In this document: positions 22,068-31,569 of the stretch, one piece after another
Layout of the letters: every line of letters starts with the position of its first letter
Numbering within the stretch: position 1 is the first letter of the stretch
NCBI RefSeq assembly: GCF_043290135.1
Contig: NW_027464601.1
Span: 5,626,001 to 5,690,000 of the forward strand
Direction: 5' to 3'
Length of the DNA stretch: 64,000 bases
From: Rhipicephalus microplus
Lineage: Eukaryota > Arthropoda > Arachnida > Ixodida > Ixodidae
The notes under the pieces: generated by a model
Seen by the model: the letters and a program-made list of their open reading frames with translations, nothing else
The model's database searches: none
What the model was told of the DNA's origin: nothing
Translations under genes and position numbers: made by a program

Positions 22068-23576
22068 ATGACGGAGAGTACGGCGTCTGCATCTTCTCCT
22101 GGTGTTCCTGCGGCCGGAGATGATGCGGTATTTACATCTCCTTCTGCGACCACAACCTTCGTGCTCGAACCCCCGCGGGATCCTGGCACGTTCAGCGGTT
22201 CCGGCGATCCAGATGAAGTTGACGTTGAAGATTGGCTGGCAGAGTACGAACGTGTGAGTACTCGATACCGATGGGGCCCGACTCTTATGCTGGCAAACCT
22301 GTTATTCTATCTTAGGGGAACCGCCCCGCCGCGGTGGTCTAGTGGCTAAAGTACTCGGCTGCTGACCCGCAGGGCGCAGATTCGAATCCCGGCTGCGGCG
22401 GCTGCATTTCCGATGGAGGCGGAAATGTTGTAGGCCCGTGTGCTCAGATTTGGGTGCACGTTAAAGAACCCCAGGTGGTCTAAATTTCCGAAGCCCTCCA
22501 CTACGGCGTCTCTCATAATCATATAGTGGTTTTGGGACGTTAAACCCCACATATCAATCAATCATATCTTAGGGGAACCACCAAATCGCGGTATGAGAAC
22601 CATGAAACAGAACTTGGGAGTTAGGCAGTGTGCAGGGAGAAAATGCTGGACCTGTTCGGAAAGCCGATTGGAAGAAAAATGGCCGCGAACAAAATGCTCG
22701 CGTCTCGGGCGCAGACCTCGACCGAGTCTTACGTCTCCTATATTGAAGATGTGTTGCCGTTGTGTCGCAAAGCCAATGCCGAGATGCCGGAGGCTGACAA
22801 GGTCGGTCATATTCTTAAGGGGATTGCGGATGACGCATTCAACCTCCTCATCTGCAAAAATTTTTTCTACAGTGGACGCCATTATAAAAGAATGTCGGCG
22901 CTTTGAGCAAGCGAAGAGCCGGTGGATTAACAGCGTGTTTACCCGCCTTCCGAATACGGCTGCAACATCATCTTGCGAAGACCGTGCAAGAACACAGCCA
23001 CCACCTCTAGATTCAACGGATCAGGTGACCCGAATTGTACGGGGCGAACTTGAAGCCATTGCCTCTGCTCAGGCTCACACCGCTGCAAGTGACACCACCC
23101 CACTCACTGCTAACATGGTTCAAGCCATCGTCCGCCAAGAACTCGCCAGCATAGGTATTCCCTCGGTGTGCGCTTTGCCCAGCCCGCAGCGAGCTTCATG
23201 GCGTCCACCCTCGTCCTATCACGAGCAGCAGTTTACAGCCCGATCTCGTGACCCTGCTGCGTGGAGAACCGTCGAAAATCGACCAATTTGTTTTCATTGC
23301 CACCATATGGGTCATGTCGTCCATTACTGAAATTACCGCTGGTCCTCGCCACCTCGGACTTCATCTCAACCTCACTACCGACAGGACAGCACCCGCTTCG
23401 CGTCTGCCACGCAGCCTTCTCCGCAAAACAACTACAAAAGGTTCAACAGCCGATCTCCGTCACCGCATGGTCATCAGTCGCGTTCACCTCCAGGACGTCG
23501 CCAGTCGTCTCGCTCACCGCAGACTCGCAGGCCGTCGTCCCCATTCAACCCCGCTCCTGCCTACCCGGAAAACTAA
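22068..23576 (+). pseudogene. Gypsy gag, broken by SINE and indels
   Basis: Capsid/nucleocapsid precursor. ATG 22068 (MTESTAS) was chosen because upstream frame sequence is LTR and leader. The capsid region (DPGTFSGSGDPDEVDVEDWL) runs to 22307, where a Ruka SINE is inserted with a 15-bp duplication. Gag resumes at 22565-22579 in another frame (DLFGKPIGRKMAANKML, then SYIEDVLPLCRKANAE). A slip in the A/T run near 22860 moves back to the first frame (VDAIIKECRRFEQAKS). A zinc knuckle follows, CFHCHHMGHVVHY, where the last cysteine is gone and a TGA (23328-23330) follows; a 3-base loss could explain both. The gag frame ends at TAA 23574-23576, overlapping pol. Confidence 0.85.
22323..22564 (+). 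mobile_element. tRNA-derived SINE, Ruka type, in Gypsy gag
   Basis: 242-bp SINE flanked by the 15-bp direct repeat TATCTTAGGGGAACC (22308-22322 and 22565-22579). A tRNA-like head carries a pol III A box (GTGGTCTAGTGGCTAAAG) and B box (GATTCGAATCCC), then a tRNA-unrelated body (GGAGGCGGAAATG, then CCCGTGTGCTCAGATT) and an ATCA tail. The layout and body match the tick SINE known as Ruka, from memory. It postdates the Gypsy copy. Confidence 0.9.
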
Positions 23577-26500
23577 ACGGTGCAGCGCCCGGAGGTGACG
23601 CTGCATTTTCGACTCCCTCCACAAATCCTCTCTTGACACTTCCGATGAGACGAAATTTGTTAGACGTTGCCGTTGACGGTGTGCCTATTTATGCCCTTAT
23701 AGATACTGGAGCGCACATTTCTGTAACGAGCGCGAACCTTCGCCGACGCCTACAAAAAGTGCTCACGCCTGCCGCTTCCCACAAACTTCGTGTCGCTGAT
23801 GGAAGGACCCCTGATGTTCAAGGGATGTGCACAGCCCGTGTGTCCATTGCCGGTCATCCTACATTAGTTCAGTTTGCCGTCATTGAAATGTGTCGTCATG
23901 ACCTAATACTTGGTTTGGACTTCCTGTCATGGCATTCTGCGCTCATTGATTGTGCCACTGGTGCTCTTCAGCTTGAACTGCCGCAGTTTGCTGATTTTCC
24001 AGCAGACTATTCTCCCCGTTTATGCTCTCGTCACCACGTTCGCTTGCCTCCGCAAGCTGCTACATATGTCGCTTTGTCGTGCTCACGTCATGTGCCTGAC
24101 GGTTACTACCTCGTCACACATATAGTCGACGTACTGATGGCCCGAGACGTCGCCCTTGCTCACACTGTTGTCGCCGTAGCTAATAATACAGTGGTTCTAC
24201 CACTACTCAACGTGAGTCTCTTGACTCACGTTATTCCGCAAGACATGTCTTTGGCCACCCTATTTCCACTTGACAGCTGCAACGTTACTGGTTTGGACAC
24301 CGATACTACATTCCCCTGTCTTGGCCGCAAAAACACTCTGCCTGCAGATGACATTAACAAGATGATTGCTCCCGACCTCACTGCAGTGCAAGCTGCTAGT
24401 CTGCTAAAATCATATAGTCTGCTAAAATCATATAGTCTGCTAAAATCATATAGAGACGTTTTCGACTTTGACCACCGCCCTCTCAGCCAAACAACTGCAG
24501 TGACTCACCGGATCAACACTGGTGATGCCAGTCCTATACGGCGGCGTCCATATCGCGTATCTCACAAGGAACGCCAAGTAATTCAAAATGAAGTGGATAA
24601 AATGATTACTAAAGATGTAATAGAACCCTCATCCAGCCCCTGGGCCTCCCCAGTCGTGCTCGTTGAGAAGAAAGATGGCAGCTGGCGCTTTTGCGTGGAC
24701 TATCGCCATTTAAACAAAGTGACCCACAAAGATGTCTACCCTTTGCCTCGGATTGATGACGCCCTCGATTGCCTCCATGGTGCCCAATACTTTTCGTCTA
24801 TCGACCTTCGGTCCGGCTATTGGCAAATTTCCGTCGACCCCATGGATCGTGAAAAAACCGCTTTTGTTACGCCCGACGGCCTCTACCAGTTCAAAGTCAT
24901 GCCGTTTGGACTGTGTAATGCGCCGGCAACTTTCGAGCGCTTGATGGACTCCCTTCTCCGAGGATATAAGTGGTCCATCTGCTTATGTTACTTAGACGAT
25001 GTCATCGTCTTTTCACCTACCTTTGACAGCCATATAACACGTCTGTCAGCCGTTCTGGATGTTTTTCGAAGAGCTTCTCTCCAGTTCAATTCTGCAAAAT
25101 GCCATTTTGGACGTCGCCAAATAACCATACTCGGCCACCTTGTCAGTACTGATGGTGTTCAACCAGTTCCCGAAAAGGTACGAGCAGTACAACAATTTAC
25201 TGAACCACGCTCAACCAAGGACGTCCGAAGTTTTGTAGGGCTATATTCCTATTTTCGTCGATTTGTCCGCAACTTCGCCGACATCGCTCGACTGCTTACT
25301 GATCTCCTAAAGAAGGACGTTCCCTTCGCATGGGGTATTGAGCAAGCGGACGCCTTTTCGGCTCTTATCCATCTGCTGACTACGCCACCAATACTGGCCC
25401 ATTTCGACCCAGCATCACCTACAGAGCTTCGGACCGATGCCAGTGGCCATGGAATTGGAGCGGTCCTTGGCCAACGACAGCACGGGAAGGACCGCGTGAT
25501 TGCTTACGCCAGTCGTCTTCTTTCACCTGCCGAACGGAAGTTCTCCATCACTGAGCGCGAATGCCTAGCTTTAGCGTGGGCCGTGGCGAAATTCAGGCCT
25601 TACCTGTATGGCCGAACTTTTTCCGTTGTTACGGACCACCACGCTCTTTGCTGGCTGTCATCGGTAAAGGACCCATCTGGACGTCTTGGTCGCTGGGCGC
25701 TCCGTCTGCAAGAATACTCATTCGTGGTCAACTACAAGTCGGGACGCCTCCACACAGACGCAGACTGTTTGTCACGTTATCCGGTTGAAACACCCGACTT
25801 GACAGACCTTGATTCAGACCCCGGCGTTCTCTCCATCCATGCTTCGCGTGATATCTCCACCGAACAACGACGTGACCCGTCGTTACTCTCCATCATCGAG
25901 CGTCTGACCTCTGCTCCAACAGACCCTTCTGTTTGCCTGTTCGAACTGCACAACATTCTGTACCGTCGCAGCTTCAACGCTGATGGCCCGGAATTACTAC
26001 TCGTGCTTCTCCATCACCTGCGTACCAGCGTTCTCGAACAACTACATGACGTACCTACAGCCGGTCACCTAGGCGTCTCTCGTACCTACGATCGTGTGCG
26101 ACGTCGCTTTTTCTGACCCGGACTGTATCGTTCTGTGGTTCGCTACGTCACTGCTTGCAACCGCTGCCAACGCCGCAAGCGCCCCTCTGTGCTACTGTCG
26201 GGCCTCCTACAGCCCTATGACATACCGACGGAACCATTTTTCCGTGTTGGCCTTGACCTGTTGAGCCCGTTTCCTACGTCCACCTCTGGAAATAAATGGG
26301 TTGCAGTCGCCACAGACTACACCACACGCTTTGCCATCACTGAAGCACTGCCGACAAGCTGTTCCACTGACGTCGCTGACTTTCTCTTGTATGAAGTCAT
26401 TCTTCATCATGGCGCTCCGCGGCAGCTGCTTACTGATCGAGGAAGGTACTTTCTTTCACGTGTTGTGGATGACATTTTCCGCGCCTGCTCCACTGAGCAC

Positions 26501-27106
26501 AAGCTTACCACCGCTTATCATCCACAGACAAATGGATTGACCGAGCGTCTGAACCGAACGCTGACGCAGATGCTGTCAATGTACGTTTCGCCAGATCACC
26601 GTGACTGGGACAAAGTACTCCCCTTTGTCACGTTCGCGTACAATTCTTCACGGCACGACACAGCTAGTTATTTGCCGTTTTATTTGCTATTTGACCGACA
26701 TCCAGCATTACCATTTGACACGCTCCTTCCTTCGGCTGCCCCCTTGTCTACTGAGTACGCCAGCGATGTCGTTTCTCGAGCCCATGCAGCCAGTCAGCTT
26801 GCCCGTGATCGGCCGCACTTGTCGCAAGCACAGCAAAAAGATCGCTATGACAGTCGTCACCAAATCGTATACTTCTCGCCGGGGTCTCTGGTACTTCTCT
26901 GGACACCAAACTGCCAAGTCGGCTTATCAGAGAAGCTACTATCACACTACTATGGCCCCTACAAAGTTTTACGACAACTTAGTGACGTGAGCTACGAGAT
27001 CACACCCTTAAACAATGCCTTTTCGACCACCTCACTCCAGACAGACGTTGTACACGTTTCCAGACTGAAACCGTATCACCCTCCTCGTTCGTCGCCGCCG
27101 TACTAA
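23577..27106 (+). pseudogene. Gypsy pol: protease, RT, RNase H, integrase
   Basis: Pol lies in the frame -1 to gag, open through 23261-26116; I start it after gag, but expression by frameshift near GGAAAACTAAACGG (23567-23580) is likely. Aspartic protease: ALIDTGAHISVTS (DTGA), LILGLDFL. RT: VEKKDGSWRFCVDYR, PFGLCNAPATFERLM, and CYLDDVIVF (YLDD at 24989-25000). RNase H: TDASGHGIGAVL, ITERECLALAWA, VTDHHALCWL, catalytic residues kept. Integrase: HDVPTAGHLG and CNRCQRRK zinc finger, ATDYTTRF, LLTDRGRYF and TERLNRTL, so the DDE set is kept. A TGA at 26114-26116, where family members have TGG (W), splits the zinc-finger region from the rest. It ends HVSRLKPYHPP; I see no chromodomain. Confidence 0.92.
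24397..24450 (+). repeat. Three perfect 18-bp repeats in pol
   Basis: Unit TAGTCTGCTAAAATCATA three times in tandem (24397-24414, 24415-24432, 24433-24450), in frame, encoding SLLKSY repeats in the protease-RT linker. Relatives have one copy, so this is a recent expansion in a linker. Confidence 0.95.
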
Positions 27107-27125
27107 GCGCCGTGACGGTGCTTCC

Positions 27126-27140
27126 GTAGCAGGGGAGTGA
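27126..27140 (+). other. Purine tract before the 3' LTR
   Basis: AGCAGGGGAGTGA abuts the 3' LTR at 27141, the expected place of the polypurine primer for plus-strand synthesis. It is short and imperfect. Confidence 0.6.
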
Positions 27141-27300
27141 TGTTACGGTGCATCATCGACAGGAGCAAGCGTGGCACCTAGCGAAGATGAAGAAGACGCC
27201 TGTGCGTTAGGCGCTTGCGTGAGAGGCAACTCAGACATCTTGTTCGGCCGCCGATTCTCGGTGGACGCTGTCCTGTAAGCCAATACCTCGCCCCGTCACA
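27141..27300 (+). repeat. 3' LTR of the Gypsy element
   Basis: 160 bp, followed by the ATAT target duplication (27301-27304). See the 5' LTR entry. Confidence 0.95.
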
Positions 27301-27700
27301 ATATGATCAAAAAAGTCATCGTCGAACCTGGAAACTGTCCTAACGCTACTACCCTCAACAAGAGTGCAAATAAATTTACCCTAGAAGAATCGACAGAAGT
27401 CATAGATAGACAATAAACTGTAGAAATTCCGCTCACCTAAAGAAACAGACGCCGGTTCCATTGAACGTGGGTAAACTTGAGAGAATATTCTGAGAGTGCC
27501 ATGAATTACGCGTTCAGAATTGATACCTCGTCATAAAATGACACGGCATGTTGTCTGTCTATAAATTCTTAGAGGCTCTAAAGTTATCCACGTTTGGAAT
27601 CTTTCGGTACAGCTCCTTTAAGTCTAACTTATATTCAAGATGACAAGCGTTTCTCAAAATTATTCCTGGTGAATTCTCTGCCTCAGCTATAACATTTTTT
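27301..27700 (-). pseudogene. PLE-1 reverse transcriptase, upstream part with catalytic motif
   Basis: Minus-strand text just right of the Gypsy insertion reads TVSRFDDDFFDHI (27305-27330), matching the PLE RT motif C consensus (RYVDDFL-like, two catalytic aspartates). Reading across the Gypsy with one ATAT copy kept leaves the frame open into 21831 and below, so both parts were one gene. Further upstream (to about 27560) RT sequence is poorly kept. I place the start only roughly; 27560-28020 holds a frame (27733-28017, 94 aa) with ELYRKIPNVDNFRASKN nearby that I cannot assign. Confidence 0.5.
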
Positions 27701-28099
27701 ACTTTATGGTAAAGATGTCTTAGTACTTTGAATTAGTGGAAGATGCATCCAATTACGTTTTTGTCACTACCACATTGAACTTGGCCAGCAAAAATAACTT
27801 CCCTTGCTTTCGCGAGCACACATGCGCACGATGCAATTTTCGGAAAATTTTTATTATTATCTATATGGCCAGATTTGATCATATCTACATTGTAATTAGA
27901 ATGAGGTCTGCAACTCAATCTATTATCAGCCGATGCCATAATTTCGCAGACTTTTATTGGCATTCTGAGGCCACAATTAAAAAATTTAGACATCCTTCGT
28001 GCATAAAGGTTCTGCATGCTACTTGAAAACTTTATCGGTAACGAACACAGTGTGACACTTCTCTCTGTATTTACAGAAAATGCCCCAAGGACACAGTAA

Positions 28100-28660
28100 A
28101 CCGTGTTTTACATGAGGGATGGGAGAAATCCACAAGTTATTATAACAATTACAAAGTATGACTTAACGAATTTCTGGGAATTAATGGGGGTGACGTGAAC
28201 GACGATGCCTCAGGGAGATCGTTCCAGATGATGAGATTCTTAATAAAAAATGATTGTAGATGTGTAGCGGCTTGGTTAAGACAAAGTGCACAGCTTTATC
28301 ATGGCTGATGCACTGTGTGATGCGATGAGCTGTATTGATGGGAGAACATTTACCGAAACAGAAAAAACTTGACAGAATGAAATTCTTGCAACTTTGCGCC
28401 TGAACTGAAGACCAGGTAGATCTGCTGTTTGCTTTAGTGTAATCGCGCTTTCGGTGTGTGAATACTGATATATAAATCTAATGGTGCAGTTTTGAATCCA
28501 ATAGATCAATTAGGACACGTTCATAAGGATCCCATACTGAATAAGCATATTTTAATGTGGATAGAATCACTGTTTTGTAAGCTGTACTCACAGACAACCT
28601 CTGTGGCAATGTGACCAAGGCTAAAGAACTGAATTACACCGTTTATTCAGTATCGCTGCA
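28100..28660 (-). pseudogene. CR1-like LINE, ORF2 C-terminal fragment
   Basis: Minus-strand text matches the ORF2 tail of CR1/L2 elements: LKYAYSVWDPYERVLIDLL (usual LEYASxVWDP), then one frame change, RFIYQYSHTESAITLKQTAD, LPGLQFRRKVARISF (usual LPxLxxRRxxARL), then a FxRxxxxWNxLP-like remnant near 28220. Frames break at about 28500 and 28280. Position and order fit the C-terminal domain after RT. No catalytic motif is in the window, so it is a 3' scrap lying next to PLE-1. Confidence 0.6.
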
Positions 28661-30119
28661 CAGCTTAAATAGTAAAAATTTGTATTTGGTGACTAACCTA
28701 CTCGTCAAATTATATCGAAATATGTTATTAACTGCGAAGTGATAGTGCTAGAAATCTATTAGTGATATGATTTGAAACAGCGTTCTTTCGAGTTTTCATG
28801 GCTTTGTTTAGTGGCCGCGTTCTCCAGAGCGGTGGAATCAGCTGTTTACCTTCACTGTCTTCCTTCAGAAAAAAATGGCCTCCACGTCGCCAGTTCCTCT
28901 TTTCTCAGGTTTCTCACTAATTCTCTCGGCGTACATGATATTTAAGAAGCTTGAGTACAAAAAGCTGACAAAAAAACAGAGCAATTCGTTGGCAACGTGT
29001 ACGTCAAAGTGAGAGTGACGCAGCCAGAACTCTCTGTCACTTCCTCGATTTGTTCATTTAGCCAGCTTACCGGCGCACTGCTCAACGCAGATGCTTTAAA
29101 GGATAGCTTGAAGTCCCCAAAGCGTTAAATGCTTCGTTTGTGGCTAATTCACTAGCAACGGTTACTGCAAAGACAATAAGGCAGCAGTACAATAGTTTTA
29201 CCCTGTCTTCTGTTCGCCACAAAGTAGATCAGCACTACATTCACAGCGAGTCACCAACGGAACCACAACGAGGTAATTGGTGACACTGACATGGGGCTGC
29301 CGAAGTAACCAAGTGTCAGAATGATGCAAAAGCTTCTGAATGACATCAAATTTGCATTTCAAAAGAGAAAACCTAATTGTGCACTGCTTGAAAGGGACGA
29401 CAACATCGTATGGTGGCGGAAATGTCCGCGGACCTTTCACGAAATGCGAAAGGAGAAACGGTATGTAGTTAGTGCTTCGATTTGTTGACAAAAGCTATAA
29501 ATGTCAATGATGCAAACTGCAAGAACGTGGCACGCGTAAAAATTCACAGAGTTAAAACAGCAGGAAGAGAGAACAACGATAGAAGTCCTCGAACTCCTAA
29601 AAATTTATTTTAATTCACCCGTTCTCATACATGTTGCTGTTCATCCTGATTTGTATTTTTTATGGCTTGCGAGTGACAATCAAGTACGGAAAAAAAACTC
29701 ACAAAATATTAGCACTACAATTTTCAGTGTTTGTTCTGCTTCAGTAAAAAGAGAACTTGCTAAATATTACAACAGAAGTAAAATATTTACTGTCTTTCGT
29801 GGCTTGCTTCCGCATCTCTGGCTCTTTTTTGTATTTGGCTGTCAATATGGTTGTGCATTCAAAGGCACACATGCCTATTGGCATGTTCTAATGAAGTATG
29901 AAATGTTCTGAATAAAAATATTCTTTGATTCATACGAATAGGAACCTTCAGCAAAGTTTTTTTTCATTTTTGTGTTTTCCAGTACAACCCTAGAACTGCA
30001 AACATCTGCCTGCCTGGTATAATCACGTTAGATGCGCACCATAAATTTATTCTGTCTCAACTGACCTCACTGGTTCAAAGCAGATACCTGACACATACCT
30101 CTCTTGATCTTGTAGGACT
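28661..30119. other. No recognised gene
   Basis: AT-rich sequence with short chance frames. A minus frame of 97 aa (29198-29491) and a plus frame of 86 aa (29651-29911) show no family features I recognise. Confidence 0.4.
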
Positions 30120-30120
30120 A

Positions 30121-30560
30121 TGTACTACCTCGACGAGACTTGAGTGAATGTTGGACACACCAAAGAAAAGTTGTAGGAGAACAGCACTGTGTCATCACAC
30201 GAAGATGCTTTCGCAAGGTTCTCACAACTTCACTTCACGCACCGAGTGGCGAAGAAGGTCTGTAGATTGCTTTTCATTCTGAAAGAAAAAATGACTTTGT
30301 GGATGAGGCATTTGTCATTTTCCTCGAGAAAAAGTGTGTTATCGGTGACTACCACAATGAAATGTATGGCCCGCAGTTTGGGAGGGGCTTCAAAGAACAA
30401 CTTTTACCAAAATTTCAGCCACGGAATGTATTTATCATGAACAATGCTTCGTACCATAGTGTTCAGCTCAGAAGGTTGCCCTCGACGTCGTCGTGAAGAC
30501 CAAGATTCAGTCCTGGTTGACAAAAAAACATCCTATGGTTGATGACCTGAACTAATACAG
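30121..30560 (+). pseudogene. Tc1/IS630-like DDE transposase remnant
   Basis: Core of a DDE transposase in the IS630/Tc1 superfamily, the arthropod type with YLDET motif. Seen in order: YYLDET (catalytic D) at about 30124, VNVGHTKEK after a TGA where TGG is usual, a frame change near 30290, FVDEAFVIF then GDYHNEMY (30344), and FIMNNASYHSVQL at 30433 where relatives have VMDNAPYHS, so the second catalytic D is N. A last frame reads QSWLTKKHPMVDDLN. The third acidic residue is not seen. The sequence TTGATCTTGTAG|GAC directly before the core looks like an intron acceptor, which some relatives have. No terminal repeats found. Confidence 0.6.
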
Positions 30561-30769
30561 TAGGTTAACTAGCACAAGCACCGTTTTAGAGGCGAATTTC
30601 TTTAAGCCGCGCACTGTGCGTCCCTGATGTATGTAGTAGCAGTAGTAGGTAGCCACCACTCGTTTAGTCCTTGAAATGTCCGCTCGGTGGTGGTACTTCT
30701 ATTTGATGAATATATGATGAAAATATGGGGAATGACGGTACTTGAAGTGTTCACTAGATGCACAGACGA

Positions 30770-30875
30770 CGCACGGACGAACGGACAGATAAACGGACGG
30801 ATGGAAGAACTCACTGACGGACGATGCACAGACAGACAGACAGAGAGACAGACAGACAGACAGACTGACACACAC

Positions 30876-30922
<47 letters not shown>

Positions 30923-31060
30923 AAAACACGCACGGACTATCGGATAAACAGACGCACTGACCGATGCATCAATGGATGGAAGCACGGGTGGTTGCACGGA
31001 TGGTCGCACAGGTGGACGCAGAGACGGCCGGAAAGAAGCATGAACGAACAAACAGACAGA
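30770..31060 (+). repeat. GACA-type microsatellite array
   Basis: Degenerate GACG/GGAC words from about 30770, then a purer (GACA)n/(CAGA)n tract at about 30828-30925 with a CACACA interruption, then degraded ACGGATGG-like units to about 31020. Frames over it give long T/D/R/Q or C/L/S/V repeats and are not genes. Confidence 0.9.
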
Positions 31061-31522
31061 TTAATGCTTCGCTCCAATCATCATCATTCACTCCGTGGAT
31101 ATGCTGTGATCTTGTTCTGGGTACGGCATTGATAACCTGGCCAATGTTGCTGGTGAAGACATTCATAGGCTTCCTCTTTACCACTATGACATCAATTCTA
31201 TTGTAAGATATGAATCCACGTCAAGGGGCATATGCTGCAGCCAACAACTGGTGGTTCATGCTTTATAGAACTTCTGGACAAAGTCATATGCATTGGGACT
31301 CTAGAAAAGTGGCCGCGTGACTGCGCTCATGTGGTGCGTCTTGAAGAACAGGCCTGAGAGCATAATTGTGCAATAAAAAGGCACGCTCCAAAGAAGCATC
31401 CTAATTACTCTGGGATCTCACTCTAGCAGCTGCTGTGACAGTTGTGTCAGTGCATTGACCGGTGTAGAGCGACTTTGGCGTACGTGTTGTGCACCCGCTC
31501 ATATGATGCTGATTGTTTGTGA

Positions 31523-31527
<5 letters not shown>

Positions 31528-31564
<37 letters not shown>
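31528..31564. repeat. (TA)n microsatellite, about 37 bp
   Basis: Pure AT dinucleotide run. Confidence 0.95.

Positions 31565-31569
<5 letters not shown>

Larger units (their letters stand above)
21832..27300 (+). mobile_element. Ty3/Gypsy LTR retrotransposon
   Basis: Full-length element of 5469 bp (including a 242-bp SINE and a 15-bp duplication). Identical-length LTRs (160 bp) begin TGTTACGG and end GTCACA. The target duplication is ATAT (21828-21831 and 27301-27304), or AATAT if the terminal A is assigned to host. Gag and pol are in order. Pol contains protease, RT, RNase H and integrase. There is a purine tract before the 3' LTR. The two LTRs differ at six of 160 positions. Pol has one stop (26114-26116) and gag is interrupted, so this copy cannot act alone. 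Confidence 0.95.

Noticed and set aside
22323..22400. Apparent tRNA gene
   Set aside because: It has A and B boxes but is the head of a SINE with a target duplication and no clean cloverleaf.
24397..24450. CRISPR-like direct repeats
   Set aside because: Units are contiguous with no spacers, inside a pol gene of a eukaryotic element.
30602..31051. Long Cys/Leu/Ser/Val-repeat frame on the minus strand
   Set aside because: Translation of a GACA microsatellite.
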